In this document: one piece after another, positions 21,981 to 31,421 of the stretch
How positions within the stretch are numbered: position 1 is the first letter of the stretch
Layout of the letters: every line of letters starts with the position of its first letter
Assembly (NCBI GenBank): GCA_014383445.1
Contig: JACNHV010000254.1
Location: forward strand, 1-33,623
DNA: 33,623 bases
From: Candidatus Desulfobacula maris
Lineage (GTDB): Bacteria; Desulfobacterota; Desulfobacteria; Desulfobacterales; Desulfobacteraceae
Direction of reading: 5' to 3'
Notes under the pieces: generated by a model
The model's input: only the letters and a program-made list of their open reading frames with translations
What the model was told of the DNA's origin: nothing
The model's database searches: none
Translations under genes and position numbers: made by a program

Positions 21981-23158
21981 GCCGCTCAATCATTCATTTA
22001 AACATTGCAGATTTTGCCGTTGCAGTGGAAAGCAATATACAGCCGTCCCTCAAGGGATATCCCCTGGTTATCGCTCCTTTGGGGGCACCACGGGCCGTGG
22101 TGTATGACATGAGCGATGAGGCATATAAAGAAGGTATCAGAAAAGGTATGGCATTGGCCCGTGCAAAGCGGATCAATAAAAAGATTAAAATTCTGCCGCC
22201 CAGTTTCAACCGGTATGAACGGGTCATGAAAGACCTTTTAAAGCAAACCTTTGCCTTTACCCCGCTCATCGAATCAGGAACATCAGACGGCCACATATTT
22301 CTGGATGTCACAGGTTCAGGACGACTTTTTGGCCCTTCCGTTGATGTGGCGTTTAAACTTAAAAAGGCGTTTAAAAAAACATTTAATTTTGATCCCATCT
22401 GGTCTGTTGCCACCAACAAGCTTGTGGCTAAAGTGGCCACCCGGGTTGTCAAGCCTGTGGGAGAGTATATTGTCGCACCAGGTGATGAAAAAGCTTTTCT
22501 TGCCCCATTACCCCTCAATCTGATACCCGGCCTTATAAAAAAAGATTTAACAAAATTTTTTGAATTCAATCTTTTTTTTATCTCCCAGGCAAGAGTCCTT
22601 ACCCTGGAACAGCTTAAGATCCCTTTTCATTTCCGGGCGCCCCTGATTTACGACTGGATCAGGGGTATTGATCCAACACCCGTCACAACCCTTTGCGAAA
22701 ACCTTTCCATCATAAGCTTTGACCATGAATTCAGCGATGACACCAACACTGCTGATCTGCTTAAAAGGGCCCTTTATCTCATGGTTGAAAAAACATGCAA
22801 AACCTTGCGGAACCGAAGACTTACAGGTGGTGTCACAAAAATTATCCTTTCCTATTCAGATGGGCTGCAAACCACCTCAAGGCTAAAACTTGTTCCACCC
22901 ACATCCAATGATATGGCCATGTTTAAAAAATGTATCCCGCTTTTAAACAAAGCATGGACCAGAAGGGTGAGAATCCGCCACATGCGCCTGACGTGTGAAA
23001 AGCTTTGCCAGGGCGCGATACAGGCAGACCTGTTTTCCACGGGGACCAAAGAGACAAAGCAGGGTGAACTGATCCTGGCAATGGACAAAATCAATGAAAA
23101 ATTCGGCAAAAATTCGATAAAGGCCGGGTTAACAATAAAGGTTAAGAATGAGGGCTAA
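21977..23158 (+). CDS. imuB: ImuB-like, catalytically degenerate Y-family polymerase homologue
   Basis: A 393-residue protein with the Y-family (DinB-like) palm, fingers and little-finger layout. Aligning IHLNIADFAVAVE with the DinB motif IHVDMDxFFAxVE puts Asn9 and Ala11 where the metal-binding aspartates belong. In the second motif, SDGHIFLDVT against SIDEAxLDVT puts Gly105 and His106 at the catalytic Asp-Glu pair. All acidic catalytic residues therefore seem lost, as in ImuB. A QADLF sliding-clamp motif is present at residues 349-353 (nt 23021). It would act as an adaptor recruiting the DnaE2-type polymerase encoded next to the clamp at damaged DNA. It lacks the long C-terminal extension of mycobacterial ImuB. 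Routine annotation would call it DNA polymerase IV. Confidence 0.8.
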   Translation: MSRSIIHLNIADFAVAVESNIQPSLKGYPLVIAPLGAPRAVVYDMSDEAYKEGIRKGMALARAKRINKKIKILPPSFNRYERVMKDLLKQTFAFTPLIESGTSDGHIFLDVTGSGRLFGPSVDVAFKLKKAFKKTFNFDPIWSVATNKLVAKVATRVVKPVGEYIVAPGDEKAFLAPLPLNLIPGLIKKDLTKFFEFNLFFISQARVLTLEQLKIPFHFRAPLIYDWIRGIDPTPVTTLCENLSIISFDHEFSDDTNTADLLKRALYLMVEKTCKTLRNRRLTGGVTKIILSYSDGLQTTSRLKLVPPTSNDMAMFKKCIPLLNKAWTRRVRIRHMRLTCEKLCQGAIQADLFSTGTKETKQGELILAMDKINEKFGKNSIKAGLTIKVKNEG

Positions 23159-23183
23159 GAATGATTGACAAAGACAGACACCA

Positions 23184-26100
23184 ATGATTGCCTTGAACAC
23201 AAGATCCCATTATTCTTTTATGTGGGGCACAGGTTCTGTAAAAGATCTCTGCTGCCATGCAAAGACCCTTGGATATCAAAAAATAGCCCTGACAGATACA
23301 GACAATTTATGCGGCATGTGGCAGTTTATCAAGGCCTGCAGACATCAGGGATTAACCCCTGTTATTGGTGCGGAGATCACAGATCCCCATACAACCCACA
23401 GAGCGGTCTGCCTGGTAAAAAACAGCAACGGCTACAGCCATCTGACCCGGCTTATCACCCAGCGACACAGGGAGAAAGACTTTTCTCTGAAAACAGCCCT
23501 GCCAGCCATTTCCCAGGGGCTTGTGGTGTTGACCAAAAGTCACGACCTTTTACCCTTCTGGCATCAAAACAATGTAGATCTTGCCGTCAACCTTAGTCGA
23601 AATCCCCTGTCCCGACAGCATCCCCTGTGCGTGACAGCCGGAAAACTTGGCATTCCCATGGTGGCAACGCCCGGCAGTTTTTTCCTGAACAAAGAAGATC
23701 TAAAAGTTCATCGCATGCTCAGGGCCATTGACAACAACACCTGCTTAAGCCGCCTGACCCATAAGGATGTGGCACCGGATACGGCATTCCTGGCTGGCCC
23801 AAAGGTATACCAGGAAAAATTTGCTGTATTTCCAGATGCCATAAAAAACAGTTTTAGCCTGGCAGAAAAACTGGAATTCCAGGGACCGGATTTTGGTATT
23901 GTCATGCCTCCATTTAAAGAAGACACAGGTCTTGGTGCAGATAAACTGTTATATGAAAAGACATTGCAGGGAGCAAAAATTCGGTATGGCTCAAGCCTGT
24001 CAGGTCGTGTCATCAAAAGGATTGACCATGAACTTGCCATCATCCGGCAAAAGAATTTTTGTGAATATTTTCTCGTTGTTGAAAGAATTGTTAAAAAAGC
24101 CTCACGAATCTGTGGCAGAGGGTCCGGCGCAGCCTCCATTGTGGCCTATTGCCTTGGCATCACCAATGTCTGCCCCATTAAACACAACCTGTATTTTGAA
24201 CGGTTTTTAAACCTTCAAAGACCAGATCCCCCAGATATTGATATTGATTTTGCCTGGGATGAAAGGGACGATATATTAACCTGGGTGTTAAATGAGTTCA
24301 AAGGCCATAGCGCAATGGTATCCAGCCATATCCTGTTTCAGCCCAGGATGGCGGTACGGGAGGTGGCAAGGGTCTTTGGGCTGCCTGAGGCGGAAATCGG
24401 TAAGGTATCCAAACGACTTCCCTGGTTCTGGAAACTAAATGAAGCCAAAGACGATCTTTTGAACAGGATAAAGCATCGTCCTGAATTTAAGTTTATGGAT
24501 TTCCCACAGCCATGGCCTGAAATCATGGGCTATGCCCAGGCCATTACAGGAACCCCAAGATATCTTTCCGTCCACCCCGGGGGCATTGTCATTACCCCCA
24601 ACCCCATTGACACCTATGTACCAGTGGTAACAGCCCCCAAAGGAGTGCCTCTTATCCAGTGGGAAAAAGATGGCACGGAAGAGGCAGGTCTTGTTAAAAT
24701 AGATCTCTTAGGCAACCGGAGTCTCGGGGTAATCCGGGACAGCATAAACAGCATCAGGGAATCTTCCGGCAAATTTGAGGACTTTAACAGTCTTGACCCG
24801 GAAGATGATTATGAAACCCAGCAGAATGTGGCCCAGGGCAATACCATGGGATGTTTTTACATCGAAAGCCCTGCCATGCGTCTATTGCAAAAAAAGTCCA
24901 GGATAGGTGATTTTGAACATGTGGTGATCCATTCCTCCATTATCCGGCCGGCAGCCAATGAGTTCATCCAGGAATACATCAAGCGACTTCATACGGGAGT
25001 CTGGAAACCTATTCACCCTCTTTTGGAAGGTGTATTGAACGAAACCTTTGGCATCATGGTATTTCAGGAAGATGTCTCAAAGGTGGCCATAAAAATGGCA
25101 GGGTTTACCCATGCCCAGGCCGATGGCTTAAGAAAAATCATATCAAAAAAAGACAGGGAGCTTGAAATCGCGGATTATTATGACCGATTTAAAAAAGGCG
25201 CCCTTGAAAAAAAAGTTCCTCTAAAAGAGATCCAGTCGATCTGGGACATGATCACAAGCTTTTCAGGTTACTCTTTTTGCAAACCCCACTCTGCCTCCTA
25301 TGCAAGGGTGTCCTTTCAGGCTGCCTATTTAAAAACCCATTTTCCAGCAGAGTTCATGGCAGCCGTCATCAGCAATCAGGGTGGATTTTATTCCACTTTT
25401 GCCTATGTATCTGAAGCCAGGAGACTGAATGTAAGAATTCTTCCCCCTGATATCAATCAAAGCCATATAAGCTGGAAAGGACACAATCGTAAACTCAGGG
25501 TTGGATTGTTGTCCATCAAGGATCTTTGTTTTAAAACCATGAAAACCATTATTGAAGAAAGAAAAAAAACTGCATTTTCAAATCTTGAAGATTTTTTTGC
25601 CAGGGTCAATCCCAGGGAAGATGAGGTTCGGGCCCTGGTCCATTGCGGCAGCCTGGATTCATTAGATGATAAAGGCAACAGGGCCGGTCTTTTATGGGCC
25701 TTTGCATCCTGGCAAAAGCAGGAAAAAAAAAAGGATCAACAGCCTTCCTTATTTAATCTTAATGGATTCAGCCTTAACGAGTTTAACAATAGCGGGTTTA
25801 ACAATCCTGGATTTAATCACAACAGACCCGGCACCAATATGCCAAAACTTCCTGCTGAAAATCCCATTGAAAAGCTTCGAAAAGAATTTTTGGTCCTGGG
25901 GTTTTTATGCGCCTGCCACCCCATTATCCTGTTCAAAGACATCATACAGCAGCATGGCACGGTCAAAGCAAAGCACCTGCCAAGGTTTGTCAATAAAAAA
26001 ATAATATTTGCCGGATGGCTCATAACAGGAAAAGTCGTAAAAACCAAACATGGAGATCCCATGAAATTTCTGACCTTTGAGGATGAAACCGGTATTGTTG

Positions 26101-26264
26101 AAACAATCTTTTTCCCAAAACCCTATGCTGTTTTCTGCCATTGCCTGGATTATGGGAGACCCTATCTGCTTTATGGAAAGATTGACTCAAACTGGGGAGC
26201 CATCACTCTTATAGTCGAAAAAACGCGTCCTATGCCGACCTTGCAATTTCATCAGCCTCACTGA
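23184..26264 (+). CDS. dnaE2: Error-prone DNA polymerase III alpha subunit (DnaE2/ImuC-type)
   Basis: A 1026-residue C-family polymerase, shorter than replicative DnaE (about 1160) and like DnaE2. The catalytic aspartates are kept: Asp353 and Asp355 in PDIDIDF and Asp507 in VKIDLLGNRS. RICGRGSGAASIVAYCLGIT is the family glycine-rich motif. The N-terminal PHP domain has lost metal ligands (LNTRSHYSF and LTDTDN where His residues are usual), so no proofreading by PHP is expected. A QPSLF clamp-type motif at 853-857 precedes a Gly/Phe/Asn-rich linker, and an OB-fold with FLTFEDETGIVETIFFP ends the protein. It follows imuB by 25 bp and overlaps the convergent flavin reductase gene by 35 bp. It should perform translesion synthesis under LexA control. 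Confidence 0.92.
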   Translation: MIALNTRSHYSFMWGTGSVKDLCCHAKTLGYQKIALTDTDNLCGMWQFIKACRHQGLTPVIGAEITDPHTTHRAVCLVKNSNGYSHLTRLITQRHREKDFSLKTALPAISQGLVVLTKSHDLLPFWHQNNVDLAVNLSRNPLSRQHPLCVTAGKLGIPMVATPGSFFLNKEDLKVHRMLRAIDNNTCLSRLTHKDVAPDTAFLAGPKVYQEKFAVFPDAIKNSFSLAEKLEFQGPDFGIVMPPFKEDTGLGADKLLYEKTLQGAKIRYGSSLSGRVIKRIDHELAIIRQKNFCEYFLVVERIVKKASRICGRGSGAASIVAYCLGITNVCPIKHNLYFERFLNLQRPDPPDIDIDFAWDERDDILTWVLNEFKGHSAMVSSHILFQPRMAVREVARVFGLPEAEIGKVSKRLPWFWKLNEAKDDLLNRIKHRPEFKFMDFPQPWPEIMGYAQAITGTPRYLSVHPGGIVITPNPIDTYVPVVTAPKGVPLIQWEKDGTEEAGLVKIDLLGNRSLGVIRDSINSIRESSGKFEDFNSLDPEDDYETQQNVAQGNTMGCFYIESPAMRLLQKKSRIGDFEHVVIHSSIIRPAANEFIQEYIKRLHTGVWKPIHPLLEGVLNETFGIMVFQEDVSKVAIKMAGFTHAQADGLRKIISKKDRELEIADYYDRFKKGALEKKVPLKEIQSIWDMITSFSGYSFCKPHSASYARVSFQAAYLKTHFPAEFMAAVISNQGGFYSTFAYVSEARRLNVRILPPDINQSHISWKGHNRKLRVGLLSIKDLCFKTMKTIIEERKKTAFSNLEDFFARVNPREDEVRALVHCGSLDSLDDKGNRAGLLWAFASWQKQEKKKDQQPSLFNLNGFSLNEFNNSGFNNPGFNHNRPGTNMPKLPAENPIEKLRKEFLVLGFLCACHPIILFKDIIQQHGTVKAKHLPRFVNKKIIFAGWLITGKVVKTKHGDPMKFLTFEDETGIVETIFFPKPYAVFCHCLDYGRPYLLYGKIDSNWGAITLIVEKTRPMPTLQFHQPH

Positions 26265-28155
26265 TGCAGTACATCAGATGTCGTGGAGATTTTGCATCGC
26301 CGATGAGATGAAACGGAACCCTGGTTTTTCTTTCAAGTTTTTTTGCTTCCCTGATGGAGCTGTGTTTTTCAGAAATCACCACTGACTCAAAACCGGATAA
26401 TGTGATATTTTCCCCATTGGATTTAAAAACAACCCCGTCATCTGCGAACTGCTTAACTGACACATTTTTATACAGGGCCACATTTCCTTTTTTCAGTCTT
26501 TCCCTCAAATAATACCGGTCATTGCTGGACATTTCCTCTGCAAAACTCTTTTTCCGGTTCAAAACAACAACCTGTTTTCCCTGGTCTGCCAGAAAATCAG
26601 CTGTGATCAAACCTGTCATGCCGCCACCCAGAACAATAACCTTGTCTTTGACCTGTTCTTTGCCGCTGATCACATCAACATTGGTCACAAGGTCCATTTT
26701 TGTCTGAAAAAGCCCTTTTATCACTGGCATATCCGGCATTGAACCTGTGGCAAGGATTACCCTGTCAGGATTAATTTCATTGATAAGATCGAGGGTCAGC
26801 TCTGTATTATACCGGATCTCAACATCCAGTCTTGCCATTTCATTCCTGAAAAAATCCAGGATATCATTGAGTTCACCGCGACCGGGTGCTTTTGAAGCAA
26901 GGGACAGCAACCCTCCTGTATCCTCTCCTTTTTCGCAGACAATGGTCTTATGCCCTTGAAAAGCAAATTGTCTTGCCGCTGCCATGCCAGCAGGGCCTGC
27001 ACCAGCAATGAGTATTTTCAAAGCCTGTTCAGGCCTGGTTTCGTTTTTGAGTTTATATTCCCTTCCCACATCAGGATTAACCACACAGGAACCCGGCTCC
27101 TTGGCAAGTACTGCATGAATACACCCAAGACAGCATCCCACACAGGGACGAATCCGGGAAAATTCACCCTTTCTGGCTTTTTCAGGATAATAGGGATCAG
27201 CCAGAAAAGACCTGCCCAAGGCCACCATGTCAGCTTTTCCTTCTTTAATAATCTCTTCGGCATGGTCTGGATATTTAATCCGCCCCACGGTAATCACGGG
27301 AATATTAACATGTTTTTTAACTTCCTGGGCCAGATGGACAAAGCATCCATGGGGGGTGTACATGGAGGGAATGGTCAGTTCGCTTGATCCGTAAACCCCG
27401 CCTGAAACATGAATGTATACAACCCCTGCCTTTTCAAGCAAAGGTGCAAGTCTTACCGTACTTTTAAGATCCCAGCCATTTTCAATATAATCATTTCCAT
27501 TGATCCTTATACCGATGGGAAAATCTTTTCCTGTCTTTGCCTGGATATCTTCAATAATTTCAAACAAAAACCGTGTCCGGTTTTCAAAAGATCCCCCATA
27601 TTTATCTGTTCTGATATTGGAATTGGGTGCCATGAACTGGTTGATCAGGTAACCATGGGCACCATGAAGCTCGATAAAATCAAATCCTGATTCCCGGCAC
27701 CGCCTGGCTGAATCTCCAAAACAGGATGTCAATTCTTTTATTTCACCAATCTCAAGGGCTCTGACCGGACCCTTTACAACGGCAGGTGCTGGAATAGGAG
27801 AAGGTGCCACTTTTTCAGGAAGATAGGACTGACGTCCTCCATGCAATAGCTGCACCCCGAACAGGGTTTCATACTGCTTCACCCTTTGAACCATATCTTT
27901 TAAGGCTGGAATACAATTATCATTATACATCTGAGGAAGATCAGGCAGTTCCTGACCTCCGGGATGGACGCTTCCTCCCCCCACCAGCATCATGCCCACA
28001 CCGCCCCTGGCTCTTTCAATGAAAAACTCAACCAGCTGGTCCGTTACACAACAGTTTTCATCTACACCAAAATTTATGCTCATGGCAGACATTAAAAGCC
28101 TGTTTTTTGATGTCATATTGCCGATCTGAATCGGGCTGAAAAGGTTTGATAACAT
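26230..28155 (-). CDS. Old Yellow Enzyme-type FMN/4Fe-4S/FAD oxidoreductase (FadH-like)
   Basis: A 641-residue multidomain reductase of the 2,4-dienoyl-CoA reductase/trimethylamine dehydrogenase type. An N-terminal FMN TIM barrel (1-340) begins LFSPIQIGNMTSKNRLLMSA and contains ELHGAHGYLINQFMAPNSN. The 4Fe-4S ligands follow as CVGCCLGC plus a Cys 11 residues later in SCVVNPDVG. The C-terminal half has the FAD motif ILIAGAGPAGMAAARQFA and the NAD(P)H motif IVLGGGMTGLITADF. Such enzymes reduce activated C=C bonds with NAD(P)H, but trimethylamine dehydrogenase, which uses ETF, has the same layout. A role in amine demethylation is therefore possible, though the gene lies outside the amine operon. 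It appears monocistronic. Confidence 0.9.
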   Translation of the reverse strand: MLSNLFSPIQIGNMTSKNRLLMSAMSINFGVDENCCVTDQLVEFFIERARGGVGMMLVGGGSVHPGGQELPDLPQMYNDNCIPALKDMVQRVKQYETLFGVQLLHGGRQSYLPEKVAPSPIPAPAVVKGPVRALEIGEIKELTSCFGDSARRCRESGFDFIELHGAHGYLINQFMAPNSNIRTDKYGGSFENRTRFLFEIIEDIQAKTGKDFPIGIRINGNDYIENGWDLKSTVRLAPLLEKAGVVYIHVSGGVYGSSELTIPSMYTPHGCFVHLAQEVKKHVNIPVITVGRIKYPDHAEEIIKEGKADMVALGRSFLADPYYPEKARKGEFSRIRPCVGCCLGCIHAVLAKEPGSCVVNPDVGREYKLKNETRPEQALKILIAGAGPAGMAAARQFAFQGHKTIVCEKGEDTGGLLSLASKAPGRGELNDILDFFRNEMARLDVEIRYNTELTLDLINEINPDRVILATGSMPDMPVIKGLFQTKMDLVTNVDVISGKEQVKDKVIVLGGGMTGLITADFLADQGKQVVVLNRKKSFAEEMSSNDRYYLRERLKKGNVALYKNVSVKQFADDGVVFKSNGENITLSGFESVVISEKHSSIREAKKLERKTRVPFHLIGDAKSPRHLMYCISEADEIARSA

Positions 28156-28247
28156 TTGTTAAACATCCTTGAAAATTATTATTGAATTATTTTTAAATCC
28201 AAATTTATATGTCCAGAAAAATCAATATATGCGGATTTTCCATCTGG

Positions 28248-28275
28248 ATACAAGTTTTTTTAAAAAAACTTGTAT
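28248..28275. terminator. Perfect 28-bp palindrome, likely terminator
   Basis: ATACAAG followed by seven T, then seven A and CTTGTAT, forms a perfect palindrome, extended by CTGG/CCAG arms further out. It lies just beyond the stop of the GTPase gene (minus strand) and upstream of the flavin reductase start. The T and A tracts make it a plausible transcription terminator in either direction. Confidence 0.5.
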
Positions 28276-28314
28276 TTTACCATATCCAGAAGGACATGAA
28301 TGGATTACCCATCA

Positions 28315-29712
28315 TTATTCCCTGGATATGTCATTTAAAACAGATTCAATCAATTCTTCAAACTTTGACATTATTGTTTTCTCCTTTATGAAGGAACGGC
28401 CCGTCACTGCTTTAAAAAACTTTGCACAAACATTTCTCTGGCTTGCTTTAAAGCCTGTGGAATATCCTTTTTTTTTGGTGTCTGTATTCCCGGGCAGGTC
28501 TGCCAAATCTCTTTTGCCGTGGGGACGTTTAATAATAAGGGAATAGTAGATCAATGCCCGGTCAATCAGAATATAGAGAAACTGAAGGTTCTTGTTGGGA
28601 CCCAGCTTAAGTTTATCCCCCCCAAATCTGATGCCTGCCCTTTTCTTCTGTGTTATTTTTTCCCCGCCAAACAGGGCAGACCCGGCCCCTAAAATCCCTC
28701 CCAGGGCAGTAAATACACCCAATGTATGTCCTGCAAAAGCCGTATCTATCACAGCCCCCATGGTGCCGCCGATGATGGCGCCTGCTGCTGCCAGCTGTCC
28801 TTTTGTAAGGCCCAGAATCTCCCAGGTCTTTTTTGAAAAAAGATCGTGTTTAAGAATTGAATACTCTGGCAGATGATATTCAAAAACATGATGTTTGAAC
28901 AAGGCTCTGATCTGTTTAAACATCTTATTTTCCAGATCTTTTATATGGGCCTGATATTTTTCATTGAGCTTTTCTTTGATCTTGTCTTGATCAGAAGATG
29001 AGGTGATGGATTCAGATATGGAAAATGACAGACTTTTTTCAATGGTCTGGATCATTAAGGCTGTAACCAGACGATTTCTTTTCTGCCAGTCCTCTTTAAA
29101 TGCCAGGATCACCCGGGAAAGAACAGATTCCCATTCCTGGTCAATGGCTTTAAGGCTTTCAAGCATTTTAATACGCTCTGTAAAATTGGCTGTGTTTGAA
29201 TTAAAAATACGAATACAATTAAAATGCTTTCTAAACTCAAGTTTCCAATCCTGGGTATAATCATTCTGATCTGTTTTGGAATTAATAACAGCCATTCTCG
29301 GTCGACCTGTAAGCCTTAAAATTTCCATTTCCGCCAGATCATCATCCCGCACAGGCCTTGAACCGTCCACCACATAAATAATACCTGCGCCCCTGGCCAC
29401 GGGACCTAAAAGTTCACACTCATCTGCAAAAAAAGGATCATTTTTAAAGGTATCAATAAACCGGTCAACAATTTTGGCAGGGTCGCCATCAAATGCCTTA
29501 AACCAGGCAAGAGTCTGTCTGGGCACCTGGAAACCGGGTGTATCCACAAACCGGATAATGTCTTCCCCGTCAATTGTTACAGAATAACGCCTTGATATAG
29601 TTGTTTCGCCTGGGACAGGGCTGACCTTTATCTGGTCATCCTCCGTCAGGGTGGAGACCACGGAAGACTTCCCCTCATTGGGGTGGCCCAATACGGCAAA
29701 TTCAAGTATCAT
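28315..29712 (-). CDS. GTPase with DUF3482 domain
   Basis: A 465-residue GTP-binding protein. The P-loop is GHPNEGKSS (residues 9-17), switch II DTPG at 57-60, and SKTD in VINSKTDQ stands for the NKxD guanine-specificity motif. A DUF3482 helical region follows, with a glycine/alanine-rich hydrophobic hairpin GAAIIGGTMGAVIDTAFAG and GVFTALGGILGAGSALFGG, probably membrane-associated. It starts 2 bp after the stop of the DUF2868 gene, the usual partner of this family. The pair presumably works together at the inner membrane; its function is unknown. Oddly, the last 18 codons (from an internal ATG with AAGGAG 9 nt before it) could also be read as a separate peptide. Confidence 0.87.
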   Translation of the reverse strand: MILEFAVLGHPNEGKSSVVSTLTEDDQIKVSPVPGETTISRRYSVTIDGEDIIRFVDTPGFQVPRQTLAWFKAFDGDPAKIVDRFIDTFKNDPFFADECELLGPVARGAGIIYVVDGSRPVRDDDLAEMEILRLTGRPRMAVINSKTDQNDYTQDWKLEFRKHFNCIRIFNSNTANFTERIKMLESLKAIDQEWESVLSRVILAFKEDWQKRNRLVTALMIQTIEKSLSFSISESITSSSDQDKIKEKLNEKYQAHIKDLENKMFKQIRALFKHHVFEYHLPEYSILKHDLFSKKTWEILGLTKGQLAAAGAIIGGTMGAVIDTAFAGHTLGVFTALGGILGAGSALFGGEKITQKKRAGIRFGGDKLKLGPNKNLQFLYILIDRALIYYSLIIKRPHGKRDLADLPGNTDTKKKGYSTGFKASQRNVCAKFFKAVTGRSFIKEKTIMSKFEELIESVLNDISRE

Positions 29713-29714
29713 TG

Positions 29715-31292
29715 CTAAATAAACCTTTTCACTACTATGTCAGGATTTTCAAGTTTAAACACAGCTTTTTTCCAGACATCATAATTAATATCTGTATTGT
29801 CAACTGAAAGATCTGCCTGGCCGGCATCCTGGGTTAACAGTATCCACAAGAGTCTGCCCTGGGGCATAAGAGCCTTTATCTGTTTAATATAATGGAGCAG
29901 CCCTCTTATGGGCGGCTGCCAGACTTCATGGACCAGGATCACATGATCCACATCTTCTTGGCTCTTCTGCCGGATGATATCTGCATCATCGTTAAAATCA
30001 AAACTGATTCCCAGGGCCTCTTTCACATTAAAAAATAAATGAGTTTCAATACCCTTGATGACGCTTTTAATTATTTCATCAGAATAGACGTTTTTTGATA
30101 AAAGGAGCAATGCCTTTTGGCCTGGCACATCCTGTCTGGTTTTAAAAGAAGAGTTTTCTTTTATATTATTGTTCAGGTTTTCTTCACTGACCTGGCTTGC
30201 CTGAGTTTTATCAGCGTTATAGTCCAGGACAGGAGACTGCATTCTGACAATTAATAGTTTGAACCTGGGCCTTTTAAAGTTAAAATGGTGCAGGACATGT
30301 TTTTGAGCTAAAATCCCGATAATGATAAGAAATCCCCTGGGGATTACAGCATAAAACAGGATTCCCATACAGATGAAGGGCCACCAGGATACCAGATCCT
30401 GTGTTGCCAGGACAGAGATGCCGTCCTTTAAAATAATCCTGGACCCTTCTATCTGTTCAAGGCTCGGGTGGGCAAGGAATTCCGGCACAAACCAGGACCA
30501 GGGAAGAGCTATGAATGAAACCAGATCATAAACCCTGTCACTTGAGGCTGTGAGCGTGGACTGCCACCCAAATGCCATGTCGCTGACAATCACCCTGAAA
30601 AATGTTCCGCCAAGGGCTCCCGTTGAAAAACTTACGGCAAAAACAGATGTCATAATAAAAATCGGCCAGAAAAAAAGATCCTTATATTCCCTGTTCTTCA
30701 CCCGGATGAGCAACGAGGTATATTCCAGGGTATCAAGGCTTTTTTTGAAAATGGTCTGCCCTGTTTTTTTAATAATTTTTGGCAGCACATTAAAAAATAA
30801 TGATGAGATCAATGTATGGATGATGGAATTGTGAAAAAAGTTTTCTGATCTTTTCGTTCCAATGGCCTTTCGCACCAAGAGGATCAGGGTTAATAATATC
30901 AACAGTACCTGGAACAAAATAAACAAAACAATAAAAATCGATACATTGATGGGGCGGTTCCCGTGATAGGCAAGGAATGAATATGCCAGGGATACTCCAG
31001 TGACTCCTCCTGTCAAGGCCATGGCATAGATCATCCAGGAATACAGGGTTGAAAAAATGGTGCCGGGCAGCAGGGTTAATCCCTTTTTATCTTTTTTCTT
31101 AAAAAATTCATCTTTTCTAAAAGCCAGCCATTTCAATAAGAGGTTTTTTTCTGTCTGGGCGGTGCTCCTGCACTGATTATAAATTTTACGATCCCTCACC
31201 AATTGCTCTTGAATCTCTTCGGGAGAATCAAGAGCATCATCCATACTGATAAAATAATCCAGATCAATGATATCTTTTAATCTTAGTTTCAT
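29715..31292 (-). CDS. DUF2868 domain membrane protein
   Basis: A 525-residue protein with an acidic cytoplasmic N-terminus (LKDIIDLDYFISMDDALDSP), about four to five membrane segments such as IFIVLFILFQVLLILLTLIL, and a soluble C-terminal domain of about 180 residues. This matches the DUF2868 family, which is regularly encoded next to the DUF3482 GTPase found here two bases downstream. In the C-terminal domain, HVILVHEVWQPPIRGLLHYI and LLWILLTQDAG look like alternating strands of an alpha/beta fold. No catalytic motif is evident. The two genes form a clear operon. Confidence 0.83.
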   Translation of the reverse strand: MKLRLKDIIDLDYFISMDDALDSPEEIQEQLVRDRKIYNQCRSTAQTEKNLLLKWLAFRKDEFFKKKDKKGLTLLPGTIFSTLYSWMIYAMALTGGVTGVSLAYSFLAYHGNRPINVSIFIVLFILFQVLLILLTLILLVRKAIGTKRSENFFHNSIIHTLISSLFFNVLPKIIKKTGQTIFKKSLDTLEYTSLLIRVKNREYKDLFFWPIFIMTSVFAVSFSTGALGGTFFRVIVSDMAFGWQSTLTASSDRVYDLVSFIALPWSWFVPEFLAHPSLEQIEGSRIILKDGISVLATQDLVSWWPFICMGILFYAVIPRGFLIIIGILAQKHVLHHFNFKRPRFKLLIVRMQSPVLDYNADKTQASQVSEENLNNNIKENSSFKTRQDVPGQKALLLLSKNVYSDEIIKSVIKGIETHLFFNVKEALGISFDFNDDADIIRQKSQEDVDHVILVHEVWQPPIRGLLHYIKQIKALMPQGRLLWILLTQDAGQADLSVDNTDINYDVWKKAVFKLENPDIVVKRFI

Positions 31293-31421
31293 AGTTTGTT
31301 ATTAGCAGAACTAATAGTAAAAGAAAATAATTAAGACGGATCAAGATTTAAGATCCAGATGCAGGATCTTCCGGTAATAGGATTCTGATTGATAAATGGC
31401 TGCCAGAGGATTGTTTTCCTG

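Noticed and set aside
23165-23596. 143-codon ORF overlapping the start of dnaE2
   Set aside because: It is the shifted frame of the polymerase PHP domain, with no family motif and no codon pattern of its own.
28315-28371. Separate 18-codon peptide gene at the end of the GTPase gene
   Set aside because: An AAGGAG and ATG are present, but the frame is the same as the GTPase C-terminus, so one continuous protein is the simpler reading.
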